Assembly: GCF_003148825.1 (NCBI RefSeq)
Contig: NZ_QGGZ01000002.1
Span: 434,001-498,000, forward strand
Length of the DNA stretch: 64,000 bases
Source: Streptomyces sp. CG 926
Lineage (GTDB): Bacteria; Actinomycetota; Actinomycetes; Streptomycetales; Streptomycetaceae
Direction of reading: 5' to 3'
Positions 16,498 to 24,742 of the stretch are shown here, piece by piece. The notes under the pieces were generated by a model. The model was not told the origin of the DNA. It saw only the letters and a program-made list of their open reading frames with translations, and ran no database searches. Within the stretch, counting starts at the first letter, position 1; every line of letters begins with the position of its first letter. Both the position numbers and the translations under genes were made by a program.

Positions 16498-18210
16498 ATG
16501 CGCTCTCTTCCCATGCGCTCCCTTCCGCTGCGCGCTCTTCCGCCGCGCGCTCTTCCGCCGCGCGCCCTTCCTCTTCCCACCCGTCGCACCGTGCTCGGAG
16601 CGGCCGCGGCCGTCGTCGGCACCGGGCTGCTCACCGCCTGCTCCGGATCGGCCGGGTCCTCCGGGGCCTCCGGCGGATCGGGTGGCTCCGGGGCCGCCGG
16701 CCACGGCTCGATGAACCACGGCGGCGCCGCCACCGGCGTGCCCGAGGGGTACGTCGACCCGGCCGGGCCCGAGGTGCGGGCCGCCGAGGCCGCCCGCAAG
16801 GCCACCGGCCCCCTCACCGAGGTCAAGGTGACCGCCACCGCCACCCCGCTCGACCTGGGCGCCGGCATCACCGTCCGGTCCTGGGCGTACGGGGACAAGC
16901 TGCCGGGCCAGGAGATCCGGGCCACCGCGGGCGGCACGCTCGCCCTCACCCTGGCCAACAACCTCCCCGAGGCCACCTCCATGCACTGGCACGGCCTCGC
17001 GCTGCGCAACGACATGGACGGGGTCCCGGGACTGACCCAGCGGGACATCGCCCCGGGCGGGTCCTTCCCTTACAGGTTCGCCGTCCCGACCCCGGGCACG
17101 TACTGGTTCCACCCGCACACCGGCGTCCAGCAGGACCGCGGCCTGTACGGCGCGCTCGTCGTCGAGGACCCCAAGGAGCCCCTCTCCTACGACAAGGAGT
17201 GGGTGGTGGTCCTGGACGACTGGATCGACGGGGTGGACGGCGCCACCCCCGACGCCGTCCTCGCCGAGCTCCGCAAGGGCATGAACGGCAACGGCGGAGC
17301 CCACGCGGCCCACGGCCCGAACGCCTCCGGTTCCGGCTCCGGCTCCCCCTCCGCCTCCCCCGGCGGCGGCAAGAAGCGCTCGAACGTCGCCATGGGCGGC
17401 CACAGCGACTACCTCGGTGGGGACGCGGGCGACGTGGTCTACGCGCACTACCTGATCAACGGGCGGGTGGCGGACGACCCATCGGTCCTCACCGCGAAGC
17501 CCGGCGACCGGATCCGACTGCGCATCATCAACGCCGGCGGGGACACCGCCTTCCGTATCGCCCTCGGCGACCACGAACTGACGGTCACCCACACCGACGG
17601 CTACCCGGTGGAGCAGACGACGACGGGCTCGCTGCTGCTGGGCATGGGCGAGCGGTACGACGTCCTGGTCACCGCCAAGGACGGGGTGTTCCCCCTCACC
17701 GCGCTGGCCGAAGGCAAGGAGGGCTCGGCGCTCGCGGTGCTGCGCACCGGGTCGGGGACGGCGCCCACGGCCGCGACCCGGCCGGCCGAACTGGACGGGC
17801 CGCCGCTGATGGCGGACGCGCTCAAGGCCGCCGAACCCGTCGCGCTCGCCCCGCGCGACCCGGACCGTACGGTGCAGATCCGGCTCACCGGCAACATGAA
17901 CGCCTACAACTGGGCCTTCGACGGCAAGCCGTACACCCCCGACCAGCGGCACCCGGTGAAGGCGGGCGAACGGGTCCGGCTCGTGTTCGCCAACAACACG
18001 CCCATGTGGCACCCGGTCCACCTGCACGGGCACACCTTCGCACTGGCCGATCAGGAGGGCGGGGCGCGCAAGGACACCGCGATCCTCCTGCCGGGGCGCA
18101 GGCTGACGGTGGACTTCGACGCGGACAACCCCGGGTTGTGGATGACGCACTGTCACAACGTCTACCACTCGGAGTCCGGGATGATGACGGTGCTCGGCTA
18201 CCAGCTGTAG
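16498..18210 (+). CDS. Multicopper oxidase, exported lipoprotein
   Basis: A 570-residue three-domain multicopper oxidase. Copper motifs are all present: HWHGLALRND near 162, WFHPHTG near 202, HPVHLHGHTF near 504 and HCHNVYHSESGMM near 551. The N-terminus has a twin-Arg region (TRRTVLGAAAAVV) and a lipobox-like LLTACSG near 42-48, so TAT export and lipidation are likely. Just before it the first 30 residues are tandem RSLPM/RALPP units. A Met/His-rich stretch (GHGSMNHGG) follows the Cys. It is likely a cuprous or phenol oxidase for copper tolerance at the outer membrane face. Confidence 0.92.
   Translation: MRSLPMRSLPLRALPPRALPPRALPLPTRRTVLGAAAAVVGTGLLTACSGSAGSSGASGGSGGSGAAGHGSMNHGGAATGVPEGYVDPAGPEVRAAEAARKATGPLTEVKVTATATPLDLGAGITVRSWAYGDKLPGQEIRATAGGTLALTLANNLPEATSMHWHGLALRNDMDGVPGLTQRDIAPGGSFPYRFAVPTPGTYWFHPHTGVQQDRGLYGALVVEDPKEPLSYDKEWVVVLDDWIDGVDGATPDAVLAELRKGMNGNGGAHAAHGPNASGSGSGSPSASPGGGKKRSNVAMGGHSDYLGGDAGDVVYAHYLINGRVADDPSVLTAKPGDRIRLRIINAGGDTAFRIALGDHELTVTHTDGYPVEQTTTGSLLLGMGERYDVLVTAKDGVFPLTALAEGKEGSALAVLRTGSGTAPTAATRPAELDGPPLMADALKAAEPVALAPRDPDRTVQIRLTGNMNAYNWAFDGKPYTPDQRHPVKAGERVRLVFANNTPMWHPVHLHGHTFALADQEGGARKDTAILLPGRRLTVDFDADNPGLWMTHCHNVYHSESGMMTVLGYQL
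16501..16575 (+). repeat. 15-base tandem repeats at the 5' end of the oxidase gene
   Basis: Five imperfect 15-base units (cgctctcttcccatg, cgcgctcttccgccg and similar) code the R(S/A)LPx repeats in front of the TAT motif. Each unit holds in-frame ATG or none, so some could be untranslated if the true start lies at the second ATG (16513). Confidence 0.7.
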
Positions 18211-18230
18211 GGCAGCAGCTCCAAGGCACG

Positions 18231-18269
18231 CCCGCCCGCCCGGCCCTGACCCGGGGCCGGGCGGGCGGG
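18231..18269 (+). terminator. Strong terminator after the multicopper oxidase
   Basis: A perfect 16-bp stem (cccgcccgcccggccc / gggccgggcgggcggg) with a 7-base loop, 20 bases after the oxidase stop. Confidence 0.85.
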
Positions 18270-18349
18270 ATTCGGGGTGGGCCCGGGGTACGCGCATGGC
18301 ACTCTTGCGGAGATCAGGACTGCCGCGACAAGAGGACGACCCCGCCGGT

Positions 18350-19489
18350 ATGAGCACCCCGCCGAACCCGCCCAGCACTCCCGTCGGTCCGCCGACCGAA
18401 CCGGCGGGCACCCCGATACCGGAGACACCGGAGACACCGGACATACCCGAGACGGACTCGGTACCGGCACCCGCGCAGCCGCTCTCGCCGGAGAAGACCC
18501 CGGCCGCACCCCGGGCCCCCGAGGCCGCCGCCCCGCAGCCGGCTCCGACCCCGTCGGGGTTCGCCCCGCTCACACCCGCGGCGCCCACCCCCGACCCCGC
18601 GCCCGCGCCTGCGCCCGCGGGCTTCAGCGCACCCGCCGCACCCGGCACCCCGTGGGGCGGGCCCACCCCCGGCCACCCCGGAGCCCCGTACCCCGGCCGG
18701 CCCGGATACCCGCACGTCGCCCCGACCGGCAACGGCCTGGCCGTCGCCTCCCTCATCACCGGCGGCTTCGGCATCCTCCTCGGTGTCGTCCCGTTCCTCT
18801 TCTGGGCCGGCACCCTGATCGCCGCCGTCGGCCTGGGCCTCGGGATCGGGGGCGTCGTTCGCGCCAACAAGGGCGCCCCGAACAAGTCGGTGGCCGTCGT
18901 CGGCACCGTTCTCTCCGTGCTCGGTCTGTTCGCCTCGGTCGGCGGCCTCTTCCTCACCTTCCTGGTCGTCGACTCGGCCGACAGTCGCCTCGACCGGCAG
19001 GTCGAGGCGGACCTGAGGCAGAACGAGCGCCACCCCGGCAGTGCACCCTCCGCACCCTCCCCGACCAGGCCCGCGGCGCCCACCCAGGTTCCCGGCCTGA
19101 CCAGCGCGCTGCCGTTCGGCGAGAGCTTCACCTACCCGAACGGCGTCACGGTGAGCCTCTCGGCCCCGACGAAGTACGAGCCGAAGAACGCGTACGACCG
19201 CAAGAACGTCAAGAACGCGGTCCAGATCACCGTCACCGTCACCAACCACTCGACCGCCCCGTTCGAGGTGAGGTACGTCCACCCCGATGTCCGTGACGAA
19301 CGGGGCGTGCTCGCCGATCCGGTCTACGGCTTCGGCATGCCCAAGACGATCACGGGCGCCCTGATGCCGGGTGAGACCGCGAGCGGGGTCGACGCGTTCG
19401 AGCTCCCCAAGGGCACCGAGAACATCACCGCGGAGATCTCCCCCGGGATCCTGCTCGACAAGGTGAAGTACGCGGGCGCCATCGACTGA
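18350..19489 (+). CDS. Pro-rich membrane protein with DUF4190-like helices and DUF4352-like domain
   Basis: A 379-residue protein with ATG start behind AGAGGA. Residues 1-120 are Pro/Ala/Thr-rich and presumably cytoplasmic. Two hydrophobic helical pairs at about 125-160 and 180-205 (ASLITGGFGILLGVVPFLF; VGTVLSVLGLFASVGGLFL) match DUF4190 style. An extracellular immunoglobulin-like domain follows (VQITVTVTNHSTAPFEVRY), of DUF4352/Telokin-like type. Similar proteins are widespread in Streptomyces with no known role. Confidence 0.75.
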   Translation: MSTPPNPPSTPVGPPTEPAGTPIPETPETPDIPETDSVPAPAQPLSPEKTPAAPRAPEAAAPQPAPTPSGFAPLTPAAPTPDPAPAPAPAGFSAPAAPGTPWGGPTPGHPGAPYPGRPGYPHVAPTGNGLAVASLITGGFGILLGVVPFLFWAGTLIAAVGLGLGIGGVVRANKGAPNKSVAVVGTVLSVLGLFASVGGLFLTFLVVDSADSRLDRQVEADLRQNERHPGSAPSAPSPTRPAAPTQVPGLTSALPFGESFTYPNGVTVSLSAPTKYEPKNAYDRKNVKNAVQITVTVTNHSTAPFEVRYVHPDVRDERGVLADPVYGFGMPKTITGALMPGETASGVDAFELPKGTENITAEISPGILLDKVKYAGAID

Positions 19490-19570
19490 CGCAACGCCAC
19501 CACACTGAAACCAGGCGGGAAACAGGCCGGGCCAAGGACATCGCGTCAGAAAGACGATTACACTGGATCC

Positions 19571-21325
19571 GTGCCTCAACTTCGACTCGCTCTGAATCAG
19601 ATCGACTCGCACGTCGGCGACATCGCCGCCAACGCCGACTCGGTCGTCCACTGGACCCGGCACTCCGCCGAGCAGGGCGCCCACCTGGTGGCCTTCCCGG
19701 AGATGATGCTGACCGGGTACCCCGTCGAGGACCTCGCCCTGCGCGGCTCCTTCGTGGAGGCCTCCCGTACCGCGCTGCGCGAGCTCGCCCGGCGGCTGGC
19801 GGCCGAGGGCCTCGGCGAGCTGCCGGTCGTCGTCGGCTACCTGGACCGCACCGAGCGGGCCGTACCCCGCCTGGGCCGCCCGGCCGGATCCCCGGAGAAC
19901 GCGGCCGCCGTGCTGCACCGCGGGCAGGTCGTCCTGCGCTTCGCCAAGCACCACCTCCCCAACTACGGCGTGTTCGACGAGTTCCGGTACTTCGTGCCGG
20001 GCGACACGCAGCCGGTGATCCGGGTGGGCGGGGTCGACGTGGCGCTGGCCATCTGCGAGGACCTGTGGCAGGAGGGCGGCCGGGTCCCGGCCACCCGCTC
20101 CGCCGGGGCCGGGCTGCTGATCTCCGTGAACGCGTCCCCGTACGAGCGCGACAAGGACGACTCCCGCCTCGAACTGGTCCAGAAGCGGGCCCAGGAGGCC
20201 GGCTGCACCCTCGCCTACCTGGCGATGATCGGCGGCCAGGACGAGCTGGTCTTCGACGGCGACTCGATCGTCGTCGACGCCGACGGGCAGGTCATCGCCC
20301 GCGCCCCGCAGTTCTCCGAAGGCTGTGTCCTGGTCGACCTCGACCTGCCGGCCGCCCGCGCCGACGCGCCCGAGGGCGTGGTGGACGACGGACTGCGCAT
20401 CGAGCGCGTGATCCTCTCCGAGGAGCCCGTGGAGGCGTACGAGCCGGTGGTCACCGGCGGGTACGCCGACCGGCTCGACGACGACGAGGAGATCTACGAC
20501 GCGCTGGTCGTGGGACTGCGCGCCTACGTCAGGAAGAACGGGTTCCGCTCCGTCCTGATCGGGCTCTCCGGCGGCATCGACTCCGCGCTCGTCGCCGCCC
20601 TCGCCTGCGACGCGATCGGCGCGCAGAACGTGTACGGCGTCTCGATGCCCTCGAAGTACTCCTCGGACCACTCCCGGAGCGACGCGGCCGACCTGGCCGC
20701 GCGCACCGGACTGAACTTCCGGACCGTCTCCATCGAGCCGATGTTCGACGCCTACATGGGCTCGCTGGGCCTGACCGGCCTGGCCGAGGAGAACCTCCAG
20801 TCCCGGCTGCGCGGCACGATGCTGATGGCCCTGTCCAACCAGGAGGGCCACATCGTGCTGGCCCCCGGCAACAAGTCGGAGCTGGCCGTCGGCTACTCCA
20901 CCCTGTACGGCGACTCGGTGGGCGCGTACGGCCCGATCAAGGACGTCTACAAGTCGGTCGTCTTCCGGCTCGCGGAGTACCGCAACCGGGCCGCCGCCGA
21001 GCGCGGCGAGACCCCGCCGATCCCGGAGAACTCGATCGTGAAGCCGCCGAGCGCCGAGCTGCGCCCGGGCCAGGTGGACACGGACTCGCTGCCGGACTAC
21101 CCGGTGCTGGACGCGGTCCTGGCCATGTACGTGGACCGCGACCAGGGCCTGGACGAGATCGTGGCGGCCGGCTTCGACCCGGAGCTGGTGGCCAGGACCC
21201 TGCGGATGGTGGACACGGCGGAGTACAAGCGCCGCCAGTACCCGCCGGGCACGAAGATCTCCGCGAAGGGCTTCGGCAAGGACCGCCGGCTGCCGATCAC
21301 GAACGGCTGGCGCGAGCAGGCGTAG
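19571..21325 (+). CDS. nadE: Glutamine-dependent NAD+ synthetase
   Basis: A 584-residue two-domain enzyme with GTG start. The N-terminal nitrilase-type glutaminase (1-270) has Glu in FPEMMLTGYP near 45, Lys in FAKHHLPNYGVFDE near 120 and catalytic Cys in LAICEDLW near 160. The C-terminal synthetase has the PP-loop LSGGIDSALVAAL near 331-343 and YSSDHSRSDA. It makes NAD+ from deamido-NAD+ in the cytoplasm. Length and motifs are complete. It is followed by a strong terminator. Confidence 0.95.
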   Translation: MPQLRLALNQIDSHVGDIAANADSVVHWTRHSAEQGAHLVAFPEMMLTGYPVEDLALRGSFVEASRTALRELARRLAAEGLGELPVVVGYLDRTERAVPRLGRPAGSPENAAAVLHRGQVVLRFAKHHLPNYGVFDEFRYFVPGDTQPVIRVGGVDVALAICEDLWQEGGRVPATRSAGAGLLISVNASPYERDKDDSRLELVQKRAQEAGCTLAYLAMIGGQDELVFDGDSIVVDADGQVIARAPQFSEGCVLVDLDLPAARADAPEGVVDDGLRIERVILSEEPVEAYEPVVTGGYADRLDDDEEIYDALVVGLRAYVRKNGFRSVLIGLSGGIDSALVAALACDAIGAQNVYGVSMPSKYSSDHSRSDAADLAARTGLNFRTVSIEPMFDAYMGSLGLTGLAEENLQSRLRGTMLMALSNQEGHIVLAPGNKSELAVGYSTLYGDSVGAYGPIKDVYKSVVFRLAEYRNRAAAERGETPPIPENSIVKPPSAELRPGQVDTDSLPDYPVLDAVLAMYVDRDQGLDEIVAAGFDPELVARTLRMVDTAEYKRRQYPPGTKISAKGFGKDRRLPITNGWREQA

Positions 21326-21334
21326 GCAGGGACG

Positions 21335-21380
21335 GCGAAGGCCCCGGCCGCTCTCCGAGGAGAGCGACCGGGGCCTTCGC
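21335..21380. terminator. Bidirectional terminator between nadE and the EEP gene
   Basis: Near-perfect stem of about 22 bp (gcgaaggccccggccgctctcc pairing with ggagagcgaccggggccttcgc, one mismatch) and a 2-base loop, between two convergent genes. Confidence 0.9.
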
Positions 21381-21393
21381 GCCGCCGCGTCCG

Positions 21394-22422
21394 TCAGGGC
21401 TTCACGGTCACCCGGGCGGCGACGGGAAGGTGGTCGCTGCCGGTGCGGGGCAGGGTCCAGGAGGCTTCCGGCTTCATCCCGCGGACCATGATCTGGTCGA
21501 TCCGGGCCATCGGGAACTGCGCCGGCCAGCTGAAACCGAAGCCGTCGCCCGCCGCGCCCTGGGTCGAGCGCATCTGCGAGGTGACCTCGGACAGGGCGCG
21601 GTCGTTCATGGTTCCGTTGAGGTCGCCGAGCAGGATGACCTGCTTCAGCGGTTCGGCGGCGAGCGCGGCACCCAGCGCGTCGGCGCTGTCGTCGCGCTGG
21701 TTGGCGGTGAAGCCGGCGTTCAGCTTGACCCGGACGGAGGGAAGGTGGGCGACGAAGGCGGCGACCGGCCCCTGGGGGGTGGTGACGGTGGCGCGCATGG
21801 CTCGGGTCCAGCCCATCCGGATGTCGACGGGCGCGCTCGCGGTGAGCGGGTACTTGCTCCACAGGCCGACGGTGCCCTCGACGGAGTGGTACTTGTACGT
21901 GGCCGCGAGGGCCTTCTCGTAGACGGGGACGGCGCTGCCCTTGAGCTCGGTCAGGGCCAGCACGTCGGCCCCGGAGCGGGCCACCGACCCGGCGGTGCCG
22001 TGCGGGTCGGGGTTGTCGGCGTCGACGTTGTGGGTGGCCACCACCAGGTTGCCGCCGGAGCCGGACTTGTCGGTGACCAGGCCGCCGAAGAGGTTCGCCC
22101 AGACGGCGGCCGTCAGCAGTATCGCGAGGAACGCGGTCGCGGACCTGCGGTAGAAGGCCCCGACGACCAGGAGCGGGACGGCCAGGCCCAGCCAGGGCAG
22201 GAAGGTCTCGGTGAGGCTTCCCAGGTTGCCCACCTGGTTGGGCAGGTCCGCGTGGACGATCATGATGAGCGAGAGCAGCGCGGCGATCCCGGCGAGGACC
22301 CAGCCGCGCCGCCAGATCCCCGGGTCCTTGCGCAGTGCGGTCAGCCGGCGCCGGAGGTGGGTTCCGGAGGGCTCGGGCTCCGAGCCACCGTTCCCCGACT
22401 CCGTCATGTACGCCTGTGCCAT
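21394..22422 (-). CDS. Membrane-anchored endonuclease/exonuclease/phosphatase family protein
   Basis: A 342-residue protein with a basic N-terminal 40 residues, three membrane helices at about 42-115, then an EEP-fold domain outside the membrane. Motifs: THNVDADNPDP, ALTELKGSAV, VAFVAHLPSVR, ILLGDLNGTMND and TGSDHLPVAARV with the catalytic His. This architecture matches VanJ, the teicoplanin-resistance protein of S. coelicolor, and related phosphatases thought to act on lipid-linked precursors. Whether this copy confers resistance is unknown. Start 22422 or ATG 22407. Confidence 0.85.
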   Translation of the reverse strand: MAQAYMTESGNGGSEPEPSGTHLRRRLTALRKDPGIWRRGWVLAGIAALLSLIMIVHADLPNQVGNLGSLTETFLPWLGLAVPLLVVGAFYRRSATAFLAILLTAAVWANLFGGLVTDKSGSGGNLVVATHNVDADNPDPHGTAGSVARSGADVLALTELKGSAVPVYEKALAATYKYHSVEGTVGLWSKYPLTASAPVDIRMGWTRAMRATVTTPQGPVAAFVAHLPSVRVKLNAGFTANQRDDSADALGAALAAEPLKQVILLGDLNGTMNDRALSEVTSQMRSTQGAAGDGFGFSWPAQFPMARIDQIMVRGMKPEASWTLPRTGSDHLPVAARVTVKP

Positions 22423-22505
22423 CCCACTGCCCTCACTGCCGTGCTCGCGCTCCGTCCCCGCCCCTTGACCCTAGGCGATGAACCGGAGCCTTCCGTGCCG
22501 TACGT

Positions 22506-22528
22506 CACGACCGTCGGTCACGGTCGTG
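22506..22528. promoter_or_regulatory. Inverted repeat between EEP gene and panB
   Basis: A 9-bp perfect stem, cacgaccgt/acggtcgtg, with a 5-base loop, in the 297-base gap between two divergent genes. An operator or a leader hairpin of either gene; not distinguishable. Confidence 0.4.
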
Positions 22529-22719
22529 TGTCCGGAAGGACGAACGGCCGTACGCAGGGGGTTCCGCTTGTCACGAAACGCGCACATTGGATCTCGTGGA
22601 TCGCGTGGTCAGGCTCGCAGCACGGACCACTTCCGCCTTTGCCCGCGTGGATGTCACCATGGGGGGTGAGTCCGGGGACGTCGTAAGGGCGCCTCGAGAT
22701 GACACAAGGAGCAGTTGCA

Positions 22720-23598
22720 ATGACGCATGCCGTTTCGCCTGCCCGCGAGCCCGCAGCAGCATCTCCGTCGGACGCACCCACCCTGTACGGAGGCACGCGC
22801 ACCCGGCGGATCACCGTCCGCGACCTGACCCTCGCCAAGGAACGCGGCGAGAAGTGGCCCATGCTCACCGCCTACGACGCGATGACCGCGTCCGTCTTCG
22901 ACGAGGCCGGTATCCCGGTCGTCCTCGTCGGTGACTCCATGGGCAATTGCCACCTCGGCTACGACTCCACCGTCCCGGTGACGATGGACCAGATGACCAT
23001 GCTCTCGGCGGCCGTCGTACGCGGCACGAGCCGTGCGCTGGTCATCGGCGACATGCCGTTCGGCTCGTACCAGGAAGGCGCCGTGCAGGCCCTGCGCAGC
23101 GCCACCCGTCTCGTCAAGGAGGCCGGGGTCGGCGCGGTGAAGCTGGAGGGCGGCGAGCGCTCGCTGGCCCAGACCGAGCTGATCGTGCAGTCCGGCATCC
23201 CCGTGATGTCCCACCTGGGCCTGACCCCGCAGTCCGTGAACGCCATGGGCTACCGGGTGCAGGGCCGCGGCGACGAGGCCGCGCACCAGCTGCTGCGCGA
23301 CGCGAAGGCGGCGCAGGACGCGGGCGCGTTCGCGGTGGTGCTGGAGCTCGTCCCGGCCGAGCTGGCGGCCGAGGTCACCCGGTCCCTGCACATCCCGACG
23401 GTCGGCATCGGCGCGGGCGCCGAGTGCGACGCGCAGGTGCTGGTGTGGACCGACATGATGGGCCTGACCGGCGGGAAGATGCCGAAGTTCGTCAAGCAGT
23501 ACGCGCAGCTGCGCGAGACCATGACCGGCGCGGCGCGGGCCTTCGCCGAGGACGTGGTCGGCGGAACGTTCCCGCAGGCGGAGCACGCCTTCCACTGA
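22720..23598 (+). CDS. panB: 3-methyl-2-oxobutanoate hydroxymethyltransferase
   Basis: A 292-residue KPHMT. It transfers hydroxymethyl from methylene-THF to 2-oxoisovalerate, the first step of pantothenate synthesis. Motifs: MLTAYDAMTASVFDEAGIP, LVGDSMGNCHLGYDSTVPVT (Mg2+ Asp), VKLEGGE, TVGIGAGAECDAQVLVW and MPKFVKQY. Start ATG 22720 has AAGGAG with 8-base spacing; an ATG 7 codons earlier has no such site. It is a stand-alone gene with a hairpin terminator after it. Confidence 0.94.
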   Translation: MTHAVSPAREPAAASPSDAPTLYGGTRTRRITVRDLTLAKERGEKWPMLTAYDAMTASVFDEAGIPVVLVGDSMGNCHLGYDSTVPVTMDQMTMLSAAVVRGTSRALVIGDMPFGSYQEGAVQALRSATRLVKEAGVGAVKLEGGERSLAQTELIVQSGIPVMSHLGLTPQSVNAMGYRVQGRGDEAAHQLLRDAKAAQDAGAFAVVLELVPAELAAEVTRSLHIPTVGIGAGAECDAQVLVWTDMMGLTGGKMPKFVKQYAQLRETMTGAARAFAEDVVGGTFPQAEHAFH

Positions 23599-23612
23599 TC
23601 GCGCGCGACCGC

Positions 23613-23651
23613 TACGACAGCCCGCCGACCGCGTGTCGGCGGGCTGTCGTA
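23613..23651 (+). terminator. panB terminator hairpin
   Basis: A perfect 17-bp stem (tacgacagcccgccgac / gtcggcgggctgtcgta) with a 5-base loop, 15 bases after the panB stop. Its right arm holds the first two units of the 11-bp repeat array upstream of the exporter. Confidence 0.85.
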
Positions 23652-23706
23652 CCTCTGTCGTACCTCTGTCGTACCTTTGTCGGTCGGCTGTCGGTGCTTT
23701 GTCAGT
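23634..23706 (+). promoter_or_regulatory. Seven TGTC heptamers at exact 11-bp spacing before the ABC exporter
   Basis: Heptamers start at 23634, 23645, 23656, 23667, 23678, 23689 and 23700: TGTCGGC, TGTCGTA three times, TGTCGGT twice, TGTCAGT. Each is separated from the next by 4 bases. Heptamers repeated once per helical turn, ending close to the -10 region, are the known arrangement of SARP-activated promoters. The last unit ends 12 bases before CATAGG (23719-23724), a possible -10. The downstream ATG is then close to the start point, so the transcript may be leaderless. The adjacent SARP gene is the natural candidate binder. Confidence 0.65.
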
Positions 23707-23728
23707 GGCGCCTGCTCCCATAGGGGGC

Positions 23729-24742
23729 ATGACGCGAAACGACAACAAGCCCAACGCCGTGGAGGTACGGGGGCTGGTCAAGCACTACGGCGAGACCAAG
23801 GCCCTCGACGGTGTCGACCTGGATGTCCGGGAGGGCACGGTCCTCGGGGTCCTCGGCCCCAACGGCGCCGGCAAGACGACGCTGGTCCGCTGCCTCTCCA
23901 CCCTGATCGTCCCGGACGCCGGCACCGCGACCGTCGCGGGCTACGACGTGGTCCGCCAGCCCCGGCAGCTGCGCCGCACCATCGGCCTCACCGGCCAGTA
24001 CGCCTCGGTCGACGAGAAGCTCTCCGGCTGGGAGAACCTCTACATGATCGGGCGGCTGCTCGACCTCTCCCGCAAGGACGCCCGCCGCCGCGCGGACGAG
24101 ATGTTGGAGCGGTTCTCCCTGACCGAGGCGGCCAGGAAGGCCGTCATGAACTACTCCGGCGGTATGCGCCGCCGGCTCGACCTCGCCGCCTCCCTGATCG
24201 GCAACCCGGCCGTGCTCTACCTGGACGAGCCGACCACGGGTCTCGACCCCCGCACCCGCAACGAGGTGTGGGACGAGGTCCAGCGCCTGGTCGCCGAGGG
24301 CGCCACCGTGCTGCTCACCACCCAGTACATGGAGGAGGCCGAGCAGCTGGCGAGTGAGCTGACGGTCATCGACCGCGGCAAGGTCATCGCCAACGGCAAG
24401 GTCGACGAGCTGAAGGCGCGGGTCGGCGGCCGCACCCTGAAGATCCGCCCCGTGGACCCCTCGGACTTGCCGGGCATGGCCCGCTCGCTGGCGGAGGCCG
24501 GCCTGGACGGTGTGGCCGGCAGCCAGGCCGTACCGGACGAGGGCGTCCTGCTGGTCCCGATCCTGAGCGACGAGCAGCTGACGGCCGTCGTCGGCCTGCT
24601 GGCCGCCCGCGGGTACGCGATCGCCGACCTCGGCACCTACCTGCCCAGCCTCGACGAGGTGTTCCTGGCCATCACCGGCCAGAAGCCCGCGGTCGTCGAG
24701 GACTCCGTTCCCACCGAGACGACCGAGGAGGTCGCGGCATGA
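23729..24742 (+). CDS. DrrA-like ABC exporter ATP-binding protein
   Basis: A 337-residue ATPase of the daunorubicin-resistance DrrA subfamily. Walker A GPNGAGKTT near 44, signature YSGGMRRRLDLAASL near 137, Walker B LYLDEPTTGLDPRTR, and the subfamily C-terminal domain ending LPSLDEVFLAITG. It energises drug or natural-product export with the following permease. GGGGG lies only one base before the ATG, too close to serve as a normal ribosome site, so a leaderless message is possible. Stop and next start overlap as ATGA. Confidence 0.92.
   Translation: MTRNDNKPNAVEVRGLVKHYGETKALDGVDLDVREGTVLGVLGPNGAGKTTLVRCLSTLIVPDAGTATVAGYDVVRQPRQLRRTIGLTGQYASVDEKLSGWENLYMIGRLLDLSRKDARRRADEMLERFSLTEAARKAVMNYSGGMRRRLDLAASLIGNPAVLYLDEPTTGLDPRTRNEVWDEVQRLVAEGATVLLTTQYMEEAEQLASELTVIDRGKVIANGKVDELKARVGGRTLKIRPVDPSDLPGMARSLAEAGLDGVAGSQAVPDEGVLLVPILSDEQLTAVVGLLAARGYAIADLGTYLPSLDEVFLAITGQKPAVVEDSVPTETTEEVAA

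Noticed and set aside
15889..19131. 1080-residue minus-strand frame over the oxidase and DUF4352-like genes
   Set aside because: Repetitive Gly/Arg/Val composition and no motif; the plus-strand genes have full catalytic motifs.
18314..21862. 1182-residue minus-strand frame over nadE
   Set aside because: It lies antisense to complete nadE motifs and has no recognisable domain.
23634..23706. CRISPR or satellite reading of the 11-bp array
   Set aside because: There are no spacers of normal size; the 7+4 phasing is better explained as a regulator site or slippage array.
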